Positions 15,305-24,261 of a stretch of DNA of 64,000 bases are shown here, piece by piece. Source of the stretch: Rhabdothermincola sediminis. GTDB lineage: Bacteria > Actinomycetota > Acidimicrobiia > Acidimicrobiales > Acidimicrobilacustridaceae. Position 1 is the first letter of the stretch. Every line of letters begins with the position of its first letter. A program made the translations under genes and the position numbers. The stretch covers positions 79,648 through 143,647 of the forward strand of contig NZ_JACFSZ010000010.1 of NCBI RefSeq assembly GCF_014805525.1, in the 5' to 3' direction. Under the pieces are notes generated by a model. That model was not told the DNA's origin. It saw only the letters and a program-made list of their open reading frames with translations, and did not search any database.

Positions 15305-15940
15305 TCAGGCCGGCCCGACGTCGCCGTCGAGCCGCATGCCCGCGAGGAGTACCTCGCGGGCTTCGTCCAGCAGTCCGATGAGCAGCTCGACGCGAGCCTG
15401 CGTGGACGGTGCCGACAGCAAGCGGTACTGATCGGCGGGCCCCAGCGGCGAGAGCGCACAGAGCCGATAGCTGGCCAGGATCGGGTCGTCAGGCACCTCG
15501 AGCTCCACGGGGATCCCGCGACCTCCCGCCTCGGAGAACGCCGCTAGGAGGCGCCGCAGGCTCGCCGCAGCGGAGGCCACCAGCGAGGGCAGCGCTGCCG
15601 ATGGCGCTGGATCAGGCCACGGCTCCACCTCCGCTCTCGGATAGGGGTCGTCGGCGAGCCACCGCACGACCCGCAGGCGCTCGATCCCGACGCCCAGCAG
15701 GGTCCAGCGCCTGTCGGCCAGCTCCACCGGGTCGACGATGGCGGCGCGGGTACCCACCGACGCCCGGACGTCGCCACCGCCGACCTCGCTCCCCCGCTCG
15801 ATGAGCACGACCCCGAAGCCATCCTGCCCCGCGAGGCAGTCGCGCATCATCCGGCGGTATCGAGGCTCGAAGACCTGCAGGGGCACCGCCCCCGTGGGCT
15901 GGAGAACCGTGCCGAGCGGGAACATCGGCAGGACGGGCAC
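15305..15940 (-). CDS. Lon N-terminal substrate-binding domain protein
   Basis: A stand-alone LON_substr_bdg protein lacking the ATPase and protease parts of Lon. The N-terminus 'PVLPMFPLGTVLQPTG' and 'LQVFEPRYRRMMRDCL' are the family signature, followed by beta-rich repeats ('VGTRAAIVDPVELADRRW') and a helical C-terminus. The GTG at 15940 is preferred because TAGGCT (15949-15954) ends 8 nt before it; the GTG at 15946 is only 2 nt from that box. Its role is unknown in most bacteria. It is convergent with the protease gene, with 3 nt between the ends. Confidence 0.8.
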   Translation of the reverse strand: MPVLPMFPLGTVLQPTGAVPLQVFEPRYRRMMRDCLAGQDGFGVVLIERGSEVGGGDVRASVGTRAAIVDPVELADRRWTLLGVGIERLRVVRWLADDPYPRAEVEPWPDPAPSAALPSLVASAAASLRRLLAAFSEAGGRGIPVELEVPDDPILASYRLCALSPLGPADQYRLLSAPSTQARVELLIGLLDEAREVLLAGMRLDGDVGPA

Positions 15941-15974
15941 CGTCACCCAGCCTATGCCCGGTACCGGGCGGGCC

Positions 15975-17423
15975 TCAGGTGCCGACCGGGCGCGGAGACA
16001 GGTGCTCGACCGGTGGACCGCCCGGCGCGGTGACTAGGGCCGTGGCCAGCTCGTCGAGCGGCAGGAGCCCTCGCGGTTGGTCCGGGCCATTGATCACGTA
16101 GGCGAAGGTGAGCGTGGCGCCGCTGTCGGTCTCGACGAACCCGGCGAGCGCGTTGACCTCGGCGAGGGTGCCGGTCTTGGCCCGCACCCGCCCTTCGGCC
16201 GGGGTGTCGCGCATCCGCTTGCGCAGCGTGCCGGTGCGTCCGGCCGCCGGGAGGCTACGGCCGAGGACGCTGTCGGGCCCGGCCCGGTCGAGGGCCGCCA
16301 CCAGCAGGCTGCACGTCACCCGGTCCTGGGGATCGAGCCCTGAGCCGTCGCGCAGCTCGATGCCCGCCACCGGCAGGCCGAGCTGCGCGAGCTCGGTGGC
16401 GATGGCGTCGAGCCCGGCTCGGGTGGTGCCCTCCCCACGGGTTGCGACACCCAGTTCCTTGACCAGAAGTTCCGCGGTGGTGTTGTCGCTGTCGGCGATC
16501 ATCTCGCCCACCAGGTCCCGGACCGGCGGGGACTCCAGGGTGGCGATCACGGTCGCACCGGCGGGCGCCGGGCCGGTCGACGGCGCGCCGGCCACCCGCA
16601 CGCCTCGATCCTCGAGCAGGGTGCGTAGCGTCTCGGCGGCGAGCAAGGCGGGCTCACCGGGCTTGCGGAACCGGGCAGGCTCGTTCGGCGCCAGCGACAA
16701 CCCGGTCGAGCCGTCGTTGACCACCAGCGCGCTGAGCGGGCCGACGTAGCCTTCCCGCTGGTAGCGCTGGGGCCACGTGGGGATCCAGCGCTCCTGGTCG
16801 TAGCGTGACTCGTCCCCGATGATGCCACCCCGGATCTCACGCACGCCCGCGGCCGCGATCCGGTCGGCGAGCTCACCGAAGTCGTTCGAGAGCTGGCTGG
16901 GGTTCTCGAAGGTGACCTTGTAGCCATCAGTGGTTAGCAGCGGGTCGCCGCCGCCGATCAAGTACAGGTCGCCGTCGATCACACCGTCCTGGGGCGCCTG
17001 GCGCGCCTGGACGGTGGTCGTGAGGTGGCTGTCGGGATCGAGGGTCTCGAGCACCGCCACACCCGTGAGCAGCTTGAGGGTGGATGCCGGGACCACCGGG
17101 GTGTCGGGGTCCTTCTCCAGCAGCACGCGCCCACCAGCGCTGACCACGAGGCAGCTCGAAGGCGGTGCCTCGGCCAGCAGCGGTGCCAGCGCGTCGTGGA
17201 GGCGCTGGCCGGTGATGGTGGCCCGGAGCAGCTCGGGAGCGCGGCGGGCGGACAGCACCGGGGTGGCGAGCCGGGTCCCCGTGGCCTCGGCCGGCGAGGC
17301 GGCCACTGTGCGATCAGGCCCGACGGAGACCGCCTCGCCCGCACAGCCCGCGGCGAGCATCGCGCCCACTGCGGCGAACGCAGCCAAGGCCCGGCGGTGC
17401 GATCGAGGCGGGTGGCGCGGCAT
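15975..17423 (-). CDS. dacB: D-alanyl-D-alanine carboxypeptidase/endopeptidase (PBP4 type)
   Basis: Trims or cuts peptidoglycan cross-links outside the cell; penicillin-binding family S13. Active-site motifs are SxxK in 'VPASTLKLLTG', SxN in 'ADSDNTTAELL' and KTG in 'RVRAKTGTL'. A lipoprotein-like signal is present ('FAAVGAMLAAGCAGE'), so it is probably lipid-anchored. The ATG at 17423 is chosen because TAGGCT (17432-17437) ends 8 nt upstream; the frame is open to 17534 but that stretch is Pro/Arg-rich. 482 aa fits the family. Confidence 0.9.
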   Translation of the reverse strand: MPRHPPRSHRRALAAFAAVGAMLAAGCAGEAVSVGPDRTVAASPAEATGTRLATPVLSARRAPELLRATITGQRLHDALAPLLAEAPPSSCLVVSAGGRVLLEKDPDTPVVPASTLKLLTGVAVLETLDPDSHLTTTVQARQAPQDGVIDGDLYLIGGGDPLLTTDGYKVTFENPSQLSNDFGELADRIAAAGVREIRGGIIGDESRYDQERWIPTWPQRYQREGYVGPLSALVVNDGSTGLSLAPNEPARFRKPGEPALLAAETLRTLLEDRGVRVAGAPSTGPAPAGATVIATLESPPVRDLVGEMIADSDNTTAELLVKELGVATRGEGTTRAGLDAIATELAQLGLPVAGIELRDGSGLDPQDRVTCSLLVAALDRAGPDSVLGRSLPAAGRTGTLRKRMRDTPAEGRVRAKTGTLAEVNALAGFVETDSGATLTFAYVINGPDQPRGLLPLDELATALVTAPGGPPVEHLSPRPVGT

Positions 17424-17431
17424 CGAGTGGG

Positions 17432-17437
17432 AGCCTA
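17432..17437 (-). promoter_or_regulatory. Putative leaderless -10 box of dacB
   Basis: TAGGCT on the minus strand ends 8 nt before the dacB ATG. Confidence 0.45.
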
Positions 17438-17509
17438 CGTGCCGCGGACACACCGGCCGGCGCATGCCGCCGCTCGCCGGCGCCACCCGCCGGCCGGTGT
17501 AGGGCCGCC

Positions 17510-18976
17510 TCAAAGACCCCGGCGGGCCCGCCACCGGGCATGGTGCCAGAGGTGGGCCAGGGCAACCACGGCCCGGTTCGAGGACGGATAGCAGTACTTG
17601 CCGCTCTCCACGACGCCCCGCACCGCGGGATTGTCGGGCGAGCTGATCGACAGCTCGGTGGCCGTGAGGATCGGCTTGCCCAGCTCGTCGGCCAGCGCGC
17701 CGGCCGTGGTCGTGTACCGGTGGTCCTGACGCTCATGGAAGCTCACGATGCGATCGAGACCGTGGTCGGGGTAGAAGGGCCCCTCCCGCTCGAGCTTGCC
17801 CTGGTTCCCCTGGATGCCCATCCCGAGCAGGATCACGGCGTCGACGTCGTCGTGGCGGGCCACGGTCGACAGCACCGAGGGGACGGTGTCCTTGGTCTCA
17901 CCACCCGCGAGATCGATGGGGTTGTTGCGACTCCAGCGGGGCGGGAGCTCGGCGTCGAGATCGCGCAGTAGGTCCGCAGACAGCGTCATCAGGTCGAGGT
18001 CGGTACGGGCGATGGCATCGGCGGTGACAACGCCCCAACCACCCGCCGTCGACAGCACCGCCACCTTCGGGCCCTTGGGGAGCGGCTGGGTGGCGAAGGT
18101 GGCCGCGGCCTCGTAGGCCTCCTCGATCGTGGCCGCCCGCACGGCCCCCGCCTGCCGGCACATGCCGTCGAAGACCCGGTCATCGGTGGCCAGCGAACCC
18201 GTGTGGCTCGCCGCGGCCCGGGCACCGCCGGCGGTGGCCCCGCCCTTCACCAGGACCACGGGAATCTGCTCGCACACCGCGCGAAGGCGTTCGAAGAAGC
18301 GGCGACCGTCGCTGACCCCCTCGACGTAGGCCAGCGCCACATCGGTAGCGGGATCCTCGGCGTAGAACTCGAGGACGTCCGCCACCCCCACCTGTGCTGC
18401 GTTCCCGGCCGAGACCGCGCGGCTCACGCCCACACCGCTGTGGATGGCGTAGTTCATGAACGAGGAGACGAAGTTGCCGGACTGGCTCACGATCCCGATG
18501 CGGCCGGGAGGTGGATACGGCGCCACGATCTGCGCACACATCGACACCGGGGTGGACACCACGCCCTGCCCGTTGGGCCCCACGAGCAACAGGCCCAGCT
18601 CGTCGGCCAGCGTGACCAGCTCGTCCTGGAGGGCCCGGCCCTCCTCCCCCGCCTCGCCGTAGCCCGCGGAGGCGATGAACGCGGCCTTGATGCCCTTGCT
18701 GGCCGCGGTGCGCAGCACCTCGGAGTTGGATGCCGCGGGCGTGCACACGAAGACCAGGTCGGCTTCCCCCGCAGGCACATCCTCCAGCGAGGGCAGGGTG
18801 GGCCGGCCGAGCACCGCTGAGCCCTCGCGATTGGTGGCGAAGACCTTGCCCCGATAGCCGCAGGCCAGCAGGTTGTGCAGCGCCACGAAGCCGAACTTGC
18901 CAGGGTGGGTCGAGGCCCCCGCCACCACCACCCCTCGGGGCTCGAAGAGCGCCAGGAACTGCTCGGTGGTCGCCAT
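17510..18976 (-). CDS. ADP-forming acyl-CoA synthetase, alpha (CoA-binding/ligase) subunit
   Basis: Interconverts an acyl-CoA, ADP and phosphate with the acid, CoA and ATP, together with the beta subunit. Residues 1-130 form a CoA-binding Rossmann domain ('FEPRGVVVAGASTHPGKFG'). Two succinyl-CoA-ligase-like domains follow, with 'GPNGQGVVST', 'GIVSQSGNF' and the phosphohistidine loop 'AAASHTGSLATDD'. At 488 aa it has the length of separate alpha subunits. Its ATG overlaps the beta-subunit stop by 1 nt. Acetate or another short acid is the likely substrate, but sequence alone does not decide it. Confidence 0.85.
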   Translation of the reverse strand: MATTEQFLALFEPRGVVVAGASTHPGKFGFVALHNLLACGYRGKVFATNREGSAVLGRPTLPSLEDVPAGEADLVFVCTPAASNSEVLRTAASKGIKAAFIASAGYGEAGEEGRALQDELVTLADELGLLLVGPNGQGVVSTPVSMCAQIVAPYPPPGRIGIVSQSGNFVSSFMNYAIHSGVGVSRAVSAGNAAQVGVADVLEFYAEDPATDVALAYVEGVSDGRRFFERLRAVCEQIPVVLVKGGATAGGARAAASHTGSLATDDRVFDGMCRQAGAVRAATIEEAYEAAATFATQPLPKGPKVAVLSTAGGWGVVTADAIARTDLDLMTLSADLLRDLDAELPPRWSRNNPIDLAGGETKDTVPSVLSTVARHDDVDAVILLGMGIQGNQGKLEREGPFYPDHGLDRIVSFHERQDHRYTTTAGALADELGKPILTATELSISSPDNPAVRGVVESGKYCYPSSNRAVVALAHLWHHARWRARRGL

Positions 18977-19668
18977 CAGGCCTGTACCTCGACGAGCGCG
19001 TCGACCGCGATCGGCTCACCGCCGACGATGAGCACGGGGTTGAGGTCCGCCGACACGATCTCGGGGTGGACCACCGCGGCCCGCGACAGCGCGAGCAGCA
19101 CGTCGGCCAACCGCGACCGGTCGACGGGAGGCTCGCCCCGGAAGGCGCGCAGCAGGTTCTGGGTCGTGAGGTCGTCGATCATCTCCTCTGCGTCTTCCCG
19201 CTCGATGGGCACCAGCCGGATGGTCGCGTCGGCGATGGCCTCTGCCAGCACGCCGCCGACACCCAGCATCACCGTCATGCCGAAGTGGGGGTCGCGAGCC
19301 AGCCCCGCGATCAGCTCGCGGGTGGCGCGCAACATCGGTGCGACCAGCAGCTCCACCTCGCCGTCGGCAGGAGTCGCCGCCGCCAGCAGCTCGCCGGCCG
19401 CTCGACGGACCGCTGCTTCATCGGCCAGGTTCAGCCGGACCAGGTTCCGTTCAGTCTTGTGGGCGATGCGGTCGCCATTGAGCTTGACCACCGCGGGGAA
19501 GCCGATGTCGATCGCGGCGGCGACCGCGGCGTCCGGGTCGGCGACGACCCGTTCCTCCGGGAAGGGGACACCGAAGCGCGCCAGCAGCGCTTTCGAGCGG
19601 GCTTCCGAGAGGGTGCGGCTGATGGGTGGTTCGTGCGGCGCGCGACCACCGGCTGAGGCTGGCGGCAT
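18976..19668 (-). CDS. ADP-forming acyl-CoA synthetase, beta (ATP-grasp) subunit
   Basis: The ATP-grasp partner of the following gene. Visible motifs are 'RSKALLARFGVPFPEE', 'DIGFPAVVKLNGDRIAHKTE' and 'GMTVMLGVGGVLAEAI', the normal order in ACD beta subunits. The ATG at 19668 is set by a TAGGGT box ending 8 nt upstream; longer starts would run into the divergent GH84 gene. At 230 aa it is the short beta form. The stop overlaps the alpha start (TGATG), so the two subunits are made together. Confidence 0.85.
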   Translation of the reverse strand: MPPASAGGRAPHEPPISRTLSEARSKALLARFGVPFPEERVVADPDAAVAAAIDIGFPAVVKLNGDRIAHKTERNLVRLNLADEAAVRRAAGELLAAATPADGEVELLVAPMLRATRELIAGLARDPHFGMTVMLGVGGVLAEAIADATIRLVPIEREDAEEMIDDLTTQNLLRAFRGEPPVDRSRLADVLLALSRAAVVHPEIVSADLNPVLIVGGEPIAVDALVEVQA

Positions 19669-19675
19669 GGGTGCG

Positions 19676-19682
19676 TACCCTA
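19676..19682. promoter_or_regulatory. Overlapping divergent -10 boxes (tacccta)
   Basis: On the plus strand TACCCT (19676-19681) ends 8 nt before the GH84 ATG. On the minus strand TAGGGT (19682-19677) ends 8 nt before the ACD beta ATG. The same seven base pairs appear to serve both directions. Confidence 0.5.
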
Positions 19683-19689
19683 GCGAGCC

Positions 19690-20997
19690 ATGGGATGGGC
19701 GATCCGCGGGCTGATCGAGGGCTTCTACGGGCCGCCCTGGTCGTGGGACGAGCGGCTCGACGTGATGGCGTGGTGCCACCAGCGAGGCATGACCCACTAC
19801 CTCTACGCCCCCAAGGACGATCCCCTCCATCGGGAGCGCTGGCGCGAGCGGTATCCGGCGGAGGCCCTGGCCGGGTTCGAACGCCTCCTCGAAGCGGGCA
19901 CGCTCCAGGTCGGGTTCGCGCTGAGCCCCGGCCTGTCGATCGACTACGCATCGGCCGAGGACCGGGCCGCCCTGCTGGAGAAACTCGTGCAACTCACGGC
20001 AGTCGGCGTGCGGTTGGTCTGCCTGGCCCTCGACGACATCCCACCCCGTCCCGGGCTGGGAGACGAGCATGCCGGGCTCACGCGGTGGTTGCGGGAGGAG
20101 CTCGACGCTGACGTCGCCCTCGTGCTGGTGCCCACCGAGTACACCGGCAGCACGTCCACCCCGTACCTGGATGCGCTCGCCACGGGGGTCCCCGTCGAGG
20201 TCCCGATCGCCTGGACGGGCGCCACCGTGGTGTGCGACGAGATCACCGCCGGCGACGCGCAGGCCCGAGCCGCGACCCTCGGTGACCGGCCGCCACTCGT
20301 CTGGGACAACTACCCGGTGAACGACGCGCTGATGGCCGATCGGCTGTTCCTCGGGCCGCTCCGCGGCCGAGACCCGGCACTTTCGAGTGCCTGTGCGGGG
20401 TACCTCGCCAACCCGATGGTCCAGCCGCTCGCCTCGAAGCTCCCCTTGTCGTCGGTGGCGGCGTTCCTGCGGGGCGATGACCCGGCCGCGGCGTGGGAGC
20501 AGGACGCGGCTGCGCTGGGGATCCGGGGATTCGCGGCGGCGTGCGACGGGGTGGAGCCCTGGCAGCTCACCCGGGCGGTCGTGAGCTCGTTCGGACCAGC
20601 ACGGCAGGAGGCGATGGCCCGGCTACGGGCCTGGATCGACGAGGCGGTCGACGTGGACGCGGTGGCCGACGAGAAGCTGCTGACGGAGATCACCCCGTGG
20701 CTCACCCAGCTGCGCGCCGAGCGCGAAGTGGTGCGGATCGCACTGCGAGTGCTCGCCGCGCTCGACGCCGGCGACCTGGCGAAGGCCACCGACCAGGGGC
20801 TGGCCCTCCTCTATCTCTGGCCACCCCTGCGCCGGGCGGCGCATTCGGTGATGGGCCCGCGCTGCAGCGTCCGCCCGGTGCTGGGACAGTGGGCCGACGG
20901 CACGTGGCGCTACGGCGCCGGCAGTGTGCTGGAGGACCGGAACGCCACCGACTCGCTCGTGCGCTTCGCGCTGGCGTCGCTCGCCGAGGCGGGCTGA
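19690..20997 (+). CDS. GH84 beta-N-acetylglucosaminidase (O-GlcNAcase-like)
   Basis: A glycoside hydrolase that removes beta-linked GlcNAc by substrate-assisted catalysis. The N-terminus 'RGLIEGFYGPPWSWDERLD' and 'THYLYAPKDDP' are GH84 hallmarks. The catalytic Asp pair is D115-D116 in 'CLALDDIPPR', and 'IAWTGATVV' and 'WDNYPVND' line the substrate pocket in the family. No signal peptide or membrane helix is seen, so the enzyme is probably cytoplasmic. At 435 aa it has the catalytic domain plus a helical C-terminal part and no carbohydrate-binding module. A role in wall recycling or in protein de-glycosylation cannot be separated from sequence. Confidence 0.88.
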   Translation: MGWAIRGLIEGFYGPPWSWDERLDVMAWCHQRGMTHYLYAPKDDPLHRERWRERYPAEALAGFERLLEAGTLQVGFALSPGLSIDYASAEDRAALLEKLVQLTAVGVRLVCLALDDIPPRPGLGDEHAGLTRWLREELDADVALVLVPTEYTGSTSTPYLDALATGVPVEVPIAWTGATVVCDEITAGDAQARAATLGDRPPLVWDNYPVNDALMADRLFLGPLRGRDPALSSACAGYLANPMVQPLASKLPLSSVAAFLRGDDPAAAWEQDAAALGIRGFAAACDGVEPWQLTRAVVSSFGPARQEAMARLRAWIDEAVDVDAVADEKLLTEITPWLTQLRAEREVVRIALRVLAALDAGDLAKATDQGLALLYLWPPLRRAAHSVMGPRCSVRPVLGQWADGTWRYGAGSVLEDRNATDSLVRFALASLAEAG

Positions 20998-21013
20998 AGG
21001 GCCAGGCGGCGGC

Positions 21014-21634
21014 TCACGGCTCGAGCGCAGCCCGCATGAACGCCCTCAGGTGCTCTAGGCGCTGCTGGAGCACCTCGGGGGCCATCGGATCCCGGCCGAG
21101 CAGACCCTCGATGAAGGGCCGGTCACCGAAGTAGCTCAACAGCGCGCCATACCCGGTCAGGAGGAGCTGCTCGGGGTCGAACCGGCGGAAGGTGCCGGCA
21201 TCCATCTCCCGCTCGAAGTACCCCACCGCCCGTTCGAACAGGGGCCTGAGCATGACCCCGAGGTCCACCCCCAGCCGTTCCCCACCGTCGAGCGCCTCCC
21301 GCCTCACGATTCGGACGAACTCCGGGTTGGCGACGAAGAACCGGAAACCCGCGGTCAGCACCTGGTCGACCCGGGCCCAACCCGTGAGCGCGTCGTGCGC
21401 AGGACCGGTGGCCTCGTCCACCCGGGCCATCCACTCGCTCAGAGCGTCCTCGAAGACCTGGCGGTAGATGGCATCCTTCGACGGGAAGTGGTGCAGCACA
21501 CTGGAGCGGCGGATGCCGACGGCCTCCGCGATGTCGTTGAGCGAGGTGCCGTCGTAGCCGTGCTCTGCGAAGCAGTGCCGGGCGGCGAGCAGGATCGAGT
21601 CCCGCGTCGATGTCGTGGATTCCTCGACCGCCAC
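21014..21634 (-). CDS. TetR-family transcriptional regulator
   Basis: A 206-residue repressor-type protein. The N-terminal helix-turn-helix is '[20 protein letters not shown]' then '[19 protein letters not shown]'. The rest is the all-helical ligand and dimer domain with '[20 protein letters not shown]', a pattern seen in regulators of lipid metabolism. The GTG start lies 6 nt after a TACCCT box (21641-21646). It is divergent from a small unknown gene that has its own -10 box about 50 nt away, so mutual regulation is possible. Confidence 0.88.
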   Translation of the reverse strand: MAVEESTTSTRDSILLAARHCFAEHGYDGTSLNDIAEAVGIRRSSVLHHFPSKDAIYRQVFEDALSEWMARVDEATGPAHDALTGWARVDQVLTAGFRFFVANPEFVRIVRREALDGGERLGVDLGVMLRPLFERAVGYFEREMDAGTFRRFDPEQLLLTGYGALLSYFGDRPFIEGLLGRDPMAPEVLQQRLEHLRAFMRAALEP

Positions 21635-21693
21635 GCTGCCAGGGTAGTGACCGGTGGGCGGCGGAGCCGCTTCCGTGTACCGGATCGCACGGA

Positions 21694-21699
21694 TAGCTT
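21694..21699 (+). promoter_or_regulatory. Putative leaderless -10 box
   Basis: TAGCTT ends 6 nt before the GTG at 21706. The opposite strand has TACCCT (21641-21646) 6 nt before the tetR GTG. Confidence 0.4.
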
Positions 21700-21705
21700 G
21701 CGCCC

Positions 21706-22092
21706 GTGCACATCCTCGCCGCCCTCTTCATCGACGGGATCGACGTCCGGCAGGTCCCCGGGCCCTCCACCCGTCTCGACCTCACCGGCGTGGGCTTCTC
21801 CGCCCCGGCACCCGCTGCGCTCCCGGTGACCATCGAGCCCCACCTGGTGGTGATCGTGCACTGCCCGCCGGACCATCGGGGCACCGCGGCGCTCGAGGTC
21901 GTGTACCGGCGCGACGGCGAACCGGTGGCGCGCAACGTCCAACCCCTCGAGGTCGAACCGGGACGGTTCACCTACCGGCTCGTACGGGCGGAGCTCACCT
22001 TCGAGGCCTTCGGGACGGTGGACGCGCATTGCCGCATCGACCTCGGCCCAGCGACGGTGGTGCCCTTCACCCTCCTCCCGCCGGTGGGCTGA
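21706..22092 (+). CDS. Unknown beta-rich protein, 128 aa
   Basis: Not recognised. It starts '[20 protein letters not shown]' and contains alternating hydrophobic strands ('[20 protein letters not shown]', '[15 protein letters not shown]'), suggesting an immunoglobulin- or C2-like beta sandwich. It has no signal peptide or membrane helix. Gene evidence is a good -10 box placed for a leaderless transcript, actinobacterial codon use and position between a divergent TetR gene and transketolase. Function unknown. Confidence 0.6.
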   Translation: MHILAALFIDGIDVRQVPGPSTRLDLTGVGFSAPAPAALPVTIEPHLVVIVHCPPDHRGTAALEVVYRRDGEPVARNVQPLEVEPGRFTYRLVRAELTFEAFGTVDAHCRIDLGPATVVPFTLLPPVG

Positions 22093-22158
22093 CCGCCCGC
22101 CGGAGCGGGCCCTCGCGCCGCGGCGGACCCGGCGTCGGAGCGGCGGGGTGCCCTTGGC

Positions 22159-22164
22159 TAGGGT
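22159..22164 (+). promoter_or_regulatory. Putative -10 box of transketolase
   Basis: TAGGGT lies 26 nt before the GTG at 22191, leaving a leader of about 20 nt that contains the ribosome site 'ggagggaggg'. Confidence 0.4.
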
Positions 22165-22190
22165 GGCCGCAGCCATCGGAGGGAGGGACC

Positions 22191-24188
22191 GTGACCGACG
22201 CCGAGCTCCAGCAGCGAAGCATCAACGTGATCCGCGGGCTGGCGATGGACGCGCCCCAAGCCGCGAACTCCGGCCATCCGGGCACGGCGATGGCGCTGGC
22301 ACCGCTGGCGTACACCCTCTGGGCGCGGGTCATGCGCTACGACGCCGCGGCACCTGATTGGCCCAACCGTGATCGCTTCATCCTGTCGGCCGGCCACGCG
22401 TCGATCCTGCTGTACTCGATGCTCTACCTCACCGGCCACGGGCTACAGCTCGACGACATCGAGGCGTTCCGGCAGTGGGGCTCACGCACTCCGGGTCATC
22501 CGGAGGTCCACCACACGCCCGGGGTGGAGGTCACGACCGGCCCCCTGGGTCAGGGCTTCGCGAACGCGGTCGGGATGGCCCTGGCCGAGCACATGTTGCG
22601 TGCCCGGTTCGGCGAGCAGCTCTTCGATCACCACACCTTCGTCATCGCCAGCGACGGCGACCTCGAAGAGGGCATCAGCCACGAGGCGGCCTCGCTGGCC
22701 GGGCACCTCGGCCTGGGCAAGCTGGTCGTGGTCTACGACGACAACCACATCAGCATCGACGGGCCGACCGAGCTGGCCTTCTCCGACGACACGGCGGCGC
22801 GGTTCGCCGCCTACGGCTGGCACGTCGACCGCATCGGCGAGGTGGCCAACGACGTCGACACCTTGGAGGCCGCGCTGCGGCGAGCCATGGTGGTGGAGGA
22901 TCGGCCGTCCCTGGTGATCCTGCGCAGCCACATCGGCTACCCCTCACCCACCTACACCGACACCGCGCACGCCCACGGCAGCCCGCTCGGCGAGGAGGAG
23001 GTGCGGGCCACCAAGGAGATCCTCGGGCTGCCGCCGGGCGAGCGCTTCTGGGTGCCCGACGACGTGCTCGCCCACCTCCGCCAGGCCGGTCGGCGTGGCC
23101 GCACCGAGCGGGAGTCCTGGGAGCAGACCTGGTCCAGCTGGCCGGAGCACCGGGAGGAGATCGAGGCCTGTCTGCAGGGCCGGGGCCTTCCCGGGTGGGA
23201 GGCCAAGCTGCCGACCTGGCAGCCCGGCGAGAAGGTGGCCACCCGCAACGCGGGCAAGGCGTGCATCGACGCGGTCCTCGACGTCGTCCCCGGCCTCGTG
23301 GGGGGCGGCGCGGACCTCACCGGGAACACCGGCACCGAGATGCCGCCCGAGGCCGGGACCTTCTCCCGCACCAACCGCGCCGGGCGCCAGATCCACTTCG
23401 GGGTCCGCGAGCACGGGATGGGGGGGATCATGAACGGCATGGCCCTCCACGGCGGGCTGATCCCCGTGGGGGGCACCTTCTTCGTCTTCAGCGACTACAT
23501 GCGCCCCTCCGTCCGCCTCGCCGCGCTCTCGCGGGCCAAGGTGATCTACTCCTGGTCCCATGACTCGGTGGGACTCGGCGAGGACGGCCCCACCCACCAG
23601 CCGATCGAGCAGCTGGCGGCGATGCGGGCGATGCCCGGGCTGCGGGTGATCCGGCCCGCGGACGCCAACGAGACCGCCATGGCCTACCGGGTGGCCATCG
23701 AAAGCGACGGTCCGACCGCGCTGATCCTCAGCCGGCAGAACCTTCCGGTCCTTGATGGCACCGCGGGCAACGCGGGGGTGGCGAAGGGCGCGTACGTGCT
23801 GCGCGACGTCGACGACCCGGCCGTGATCCTCATCGGCACGGGGAGCGAGGTGGCCGTCGCGCTGGCCGCGGCCGACCAGCTCCAGGCCGGCGGGATCGCC
23901 ACTCGGGTGGTCTCCATGCCCTCGTGGGACCTGTTCGCAGCTCAGCCGGTCGCCTACCGCCAGCAGGTACTCCCTCCAGGGCTGCCGAAGGTGTCCGTGG
24001 AAGCGGCGTCCACCTTCGGGTGGGAGCGCTACGCCGACCGTTCCGTGGGCATCGACTCCTTCGGAGCCAGCGCCCCCGGGCCGGTGGTCCTGGAGCAGCT
24101 CGGCATCACCCCGGAGCAGGTCGCGGCGGCGGCCCGGGAGCTACTCGGCCGCACCGATCCGGTGGGCGAGGATCAGCGGGCGAGGTGA
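22191..24188 (+). CDS. tkt: Transketolase
   Basis: A thiamine-diphosphate enzyme of the pentose phosphate pathway moving two-carbon units between sugar phosphates. GTG 22191 is chosen because of the strong purine-rich ribosome site just upstream and the family N-terminus 'SINVIRGLAMDAPQAANSGH'. Motifs: 'ILSAGHASILLYSMLYLTGH', the ThDP site 'IASDGDLEEG' with 'DDNHISIDG', the Pyr domain 'FGVREHGMGGIMNG', and 'HDSVGLGEDGPTHQP'. At 665 aa it has normal length. It heads the tkt-tal-pgl run. Confidence 0.95.
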   Translation: MTDAELQQRSINVIRGLAMDAPQAANSGHPGTAMALAPLAYTLWARVMRYDAAAPDWPNRDRFILSAGHASILLYSMLYLTGHGLQLDDIEAFRQWGSRTPGHPEVHHTPGVEVTTGPLGQGFANAVGMALAEHMLRARFGEQLFDHHTFVIASDGDLEEGISHEAASLAGHLGLGKLVVVYDDNHISIDGPTELAFSDDTAARFAAYGWHVDRIGEVANDVDTLEAALRRAMVVEDRPSLVILRSHIGYPSPTYTDTAHAHGSPLGEEEVRATKEILGLPPGERFWVPDDVLAHLRQAGRRGRTERESWEQTWSSWPEHREEIEACLQGRGLPGWEAKLPTWQPGEKVATRNAGKACIDAVLDVVPGLVGGGADLTGNTGTEMPPEAGTFSRTNRAGRQIHFGVREHGMGGIMNGMALHGGLIPVGGTFFVFSDYMRPSVRLAALSRAKVIYSWSHDSVGLGEDGPTHQPIEQLAAMRAMPGLRVIRPADANETAMAYRVAIESDGPTALILSRQNLPVLDGTAGNAGVAKGAYVLRDVDDPAVILIGTGSEVAVALAAADQLQAGGIATRVVSMPSWDLFAAQPVAYRQQVLPPGLPKVSVEAASTFGWERYADRSVGIDSFGASAPGPVVLEQLGITPEQVAAAARELLGRTDPVGEDQRAR

Positions 24189-24261
24189 CGGCGAGCCGGG
24201 CGCACACGGGGCAGACTGGCAACGGCCACCGGCGGAGGCGGGTCCCGAGGAAGGAAGCGAC

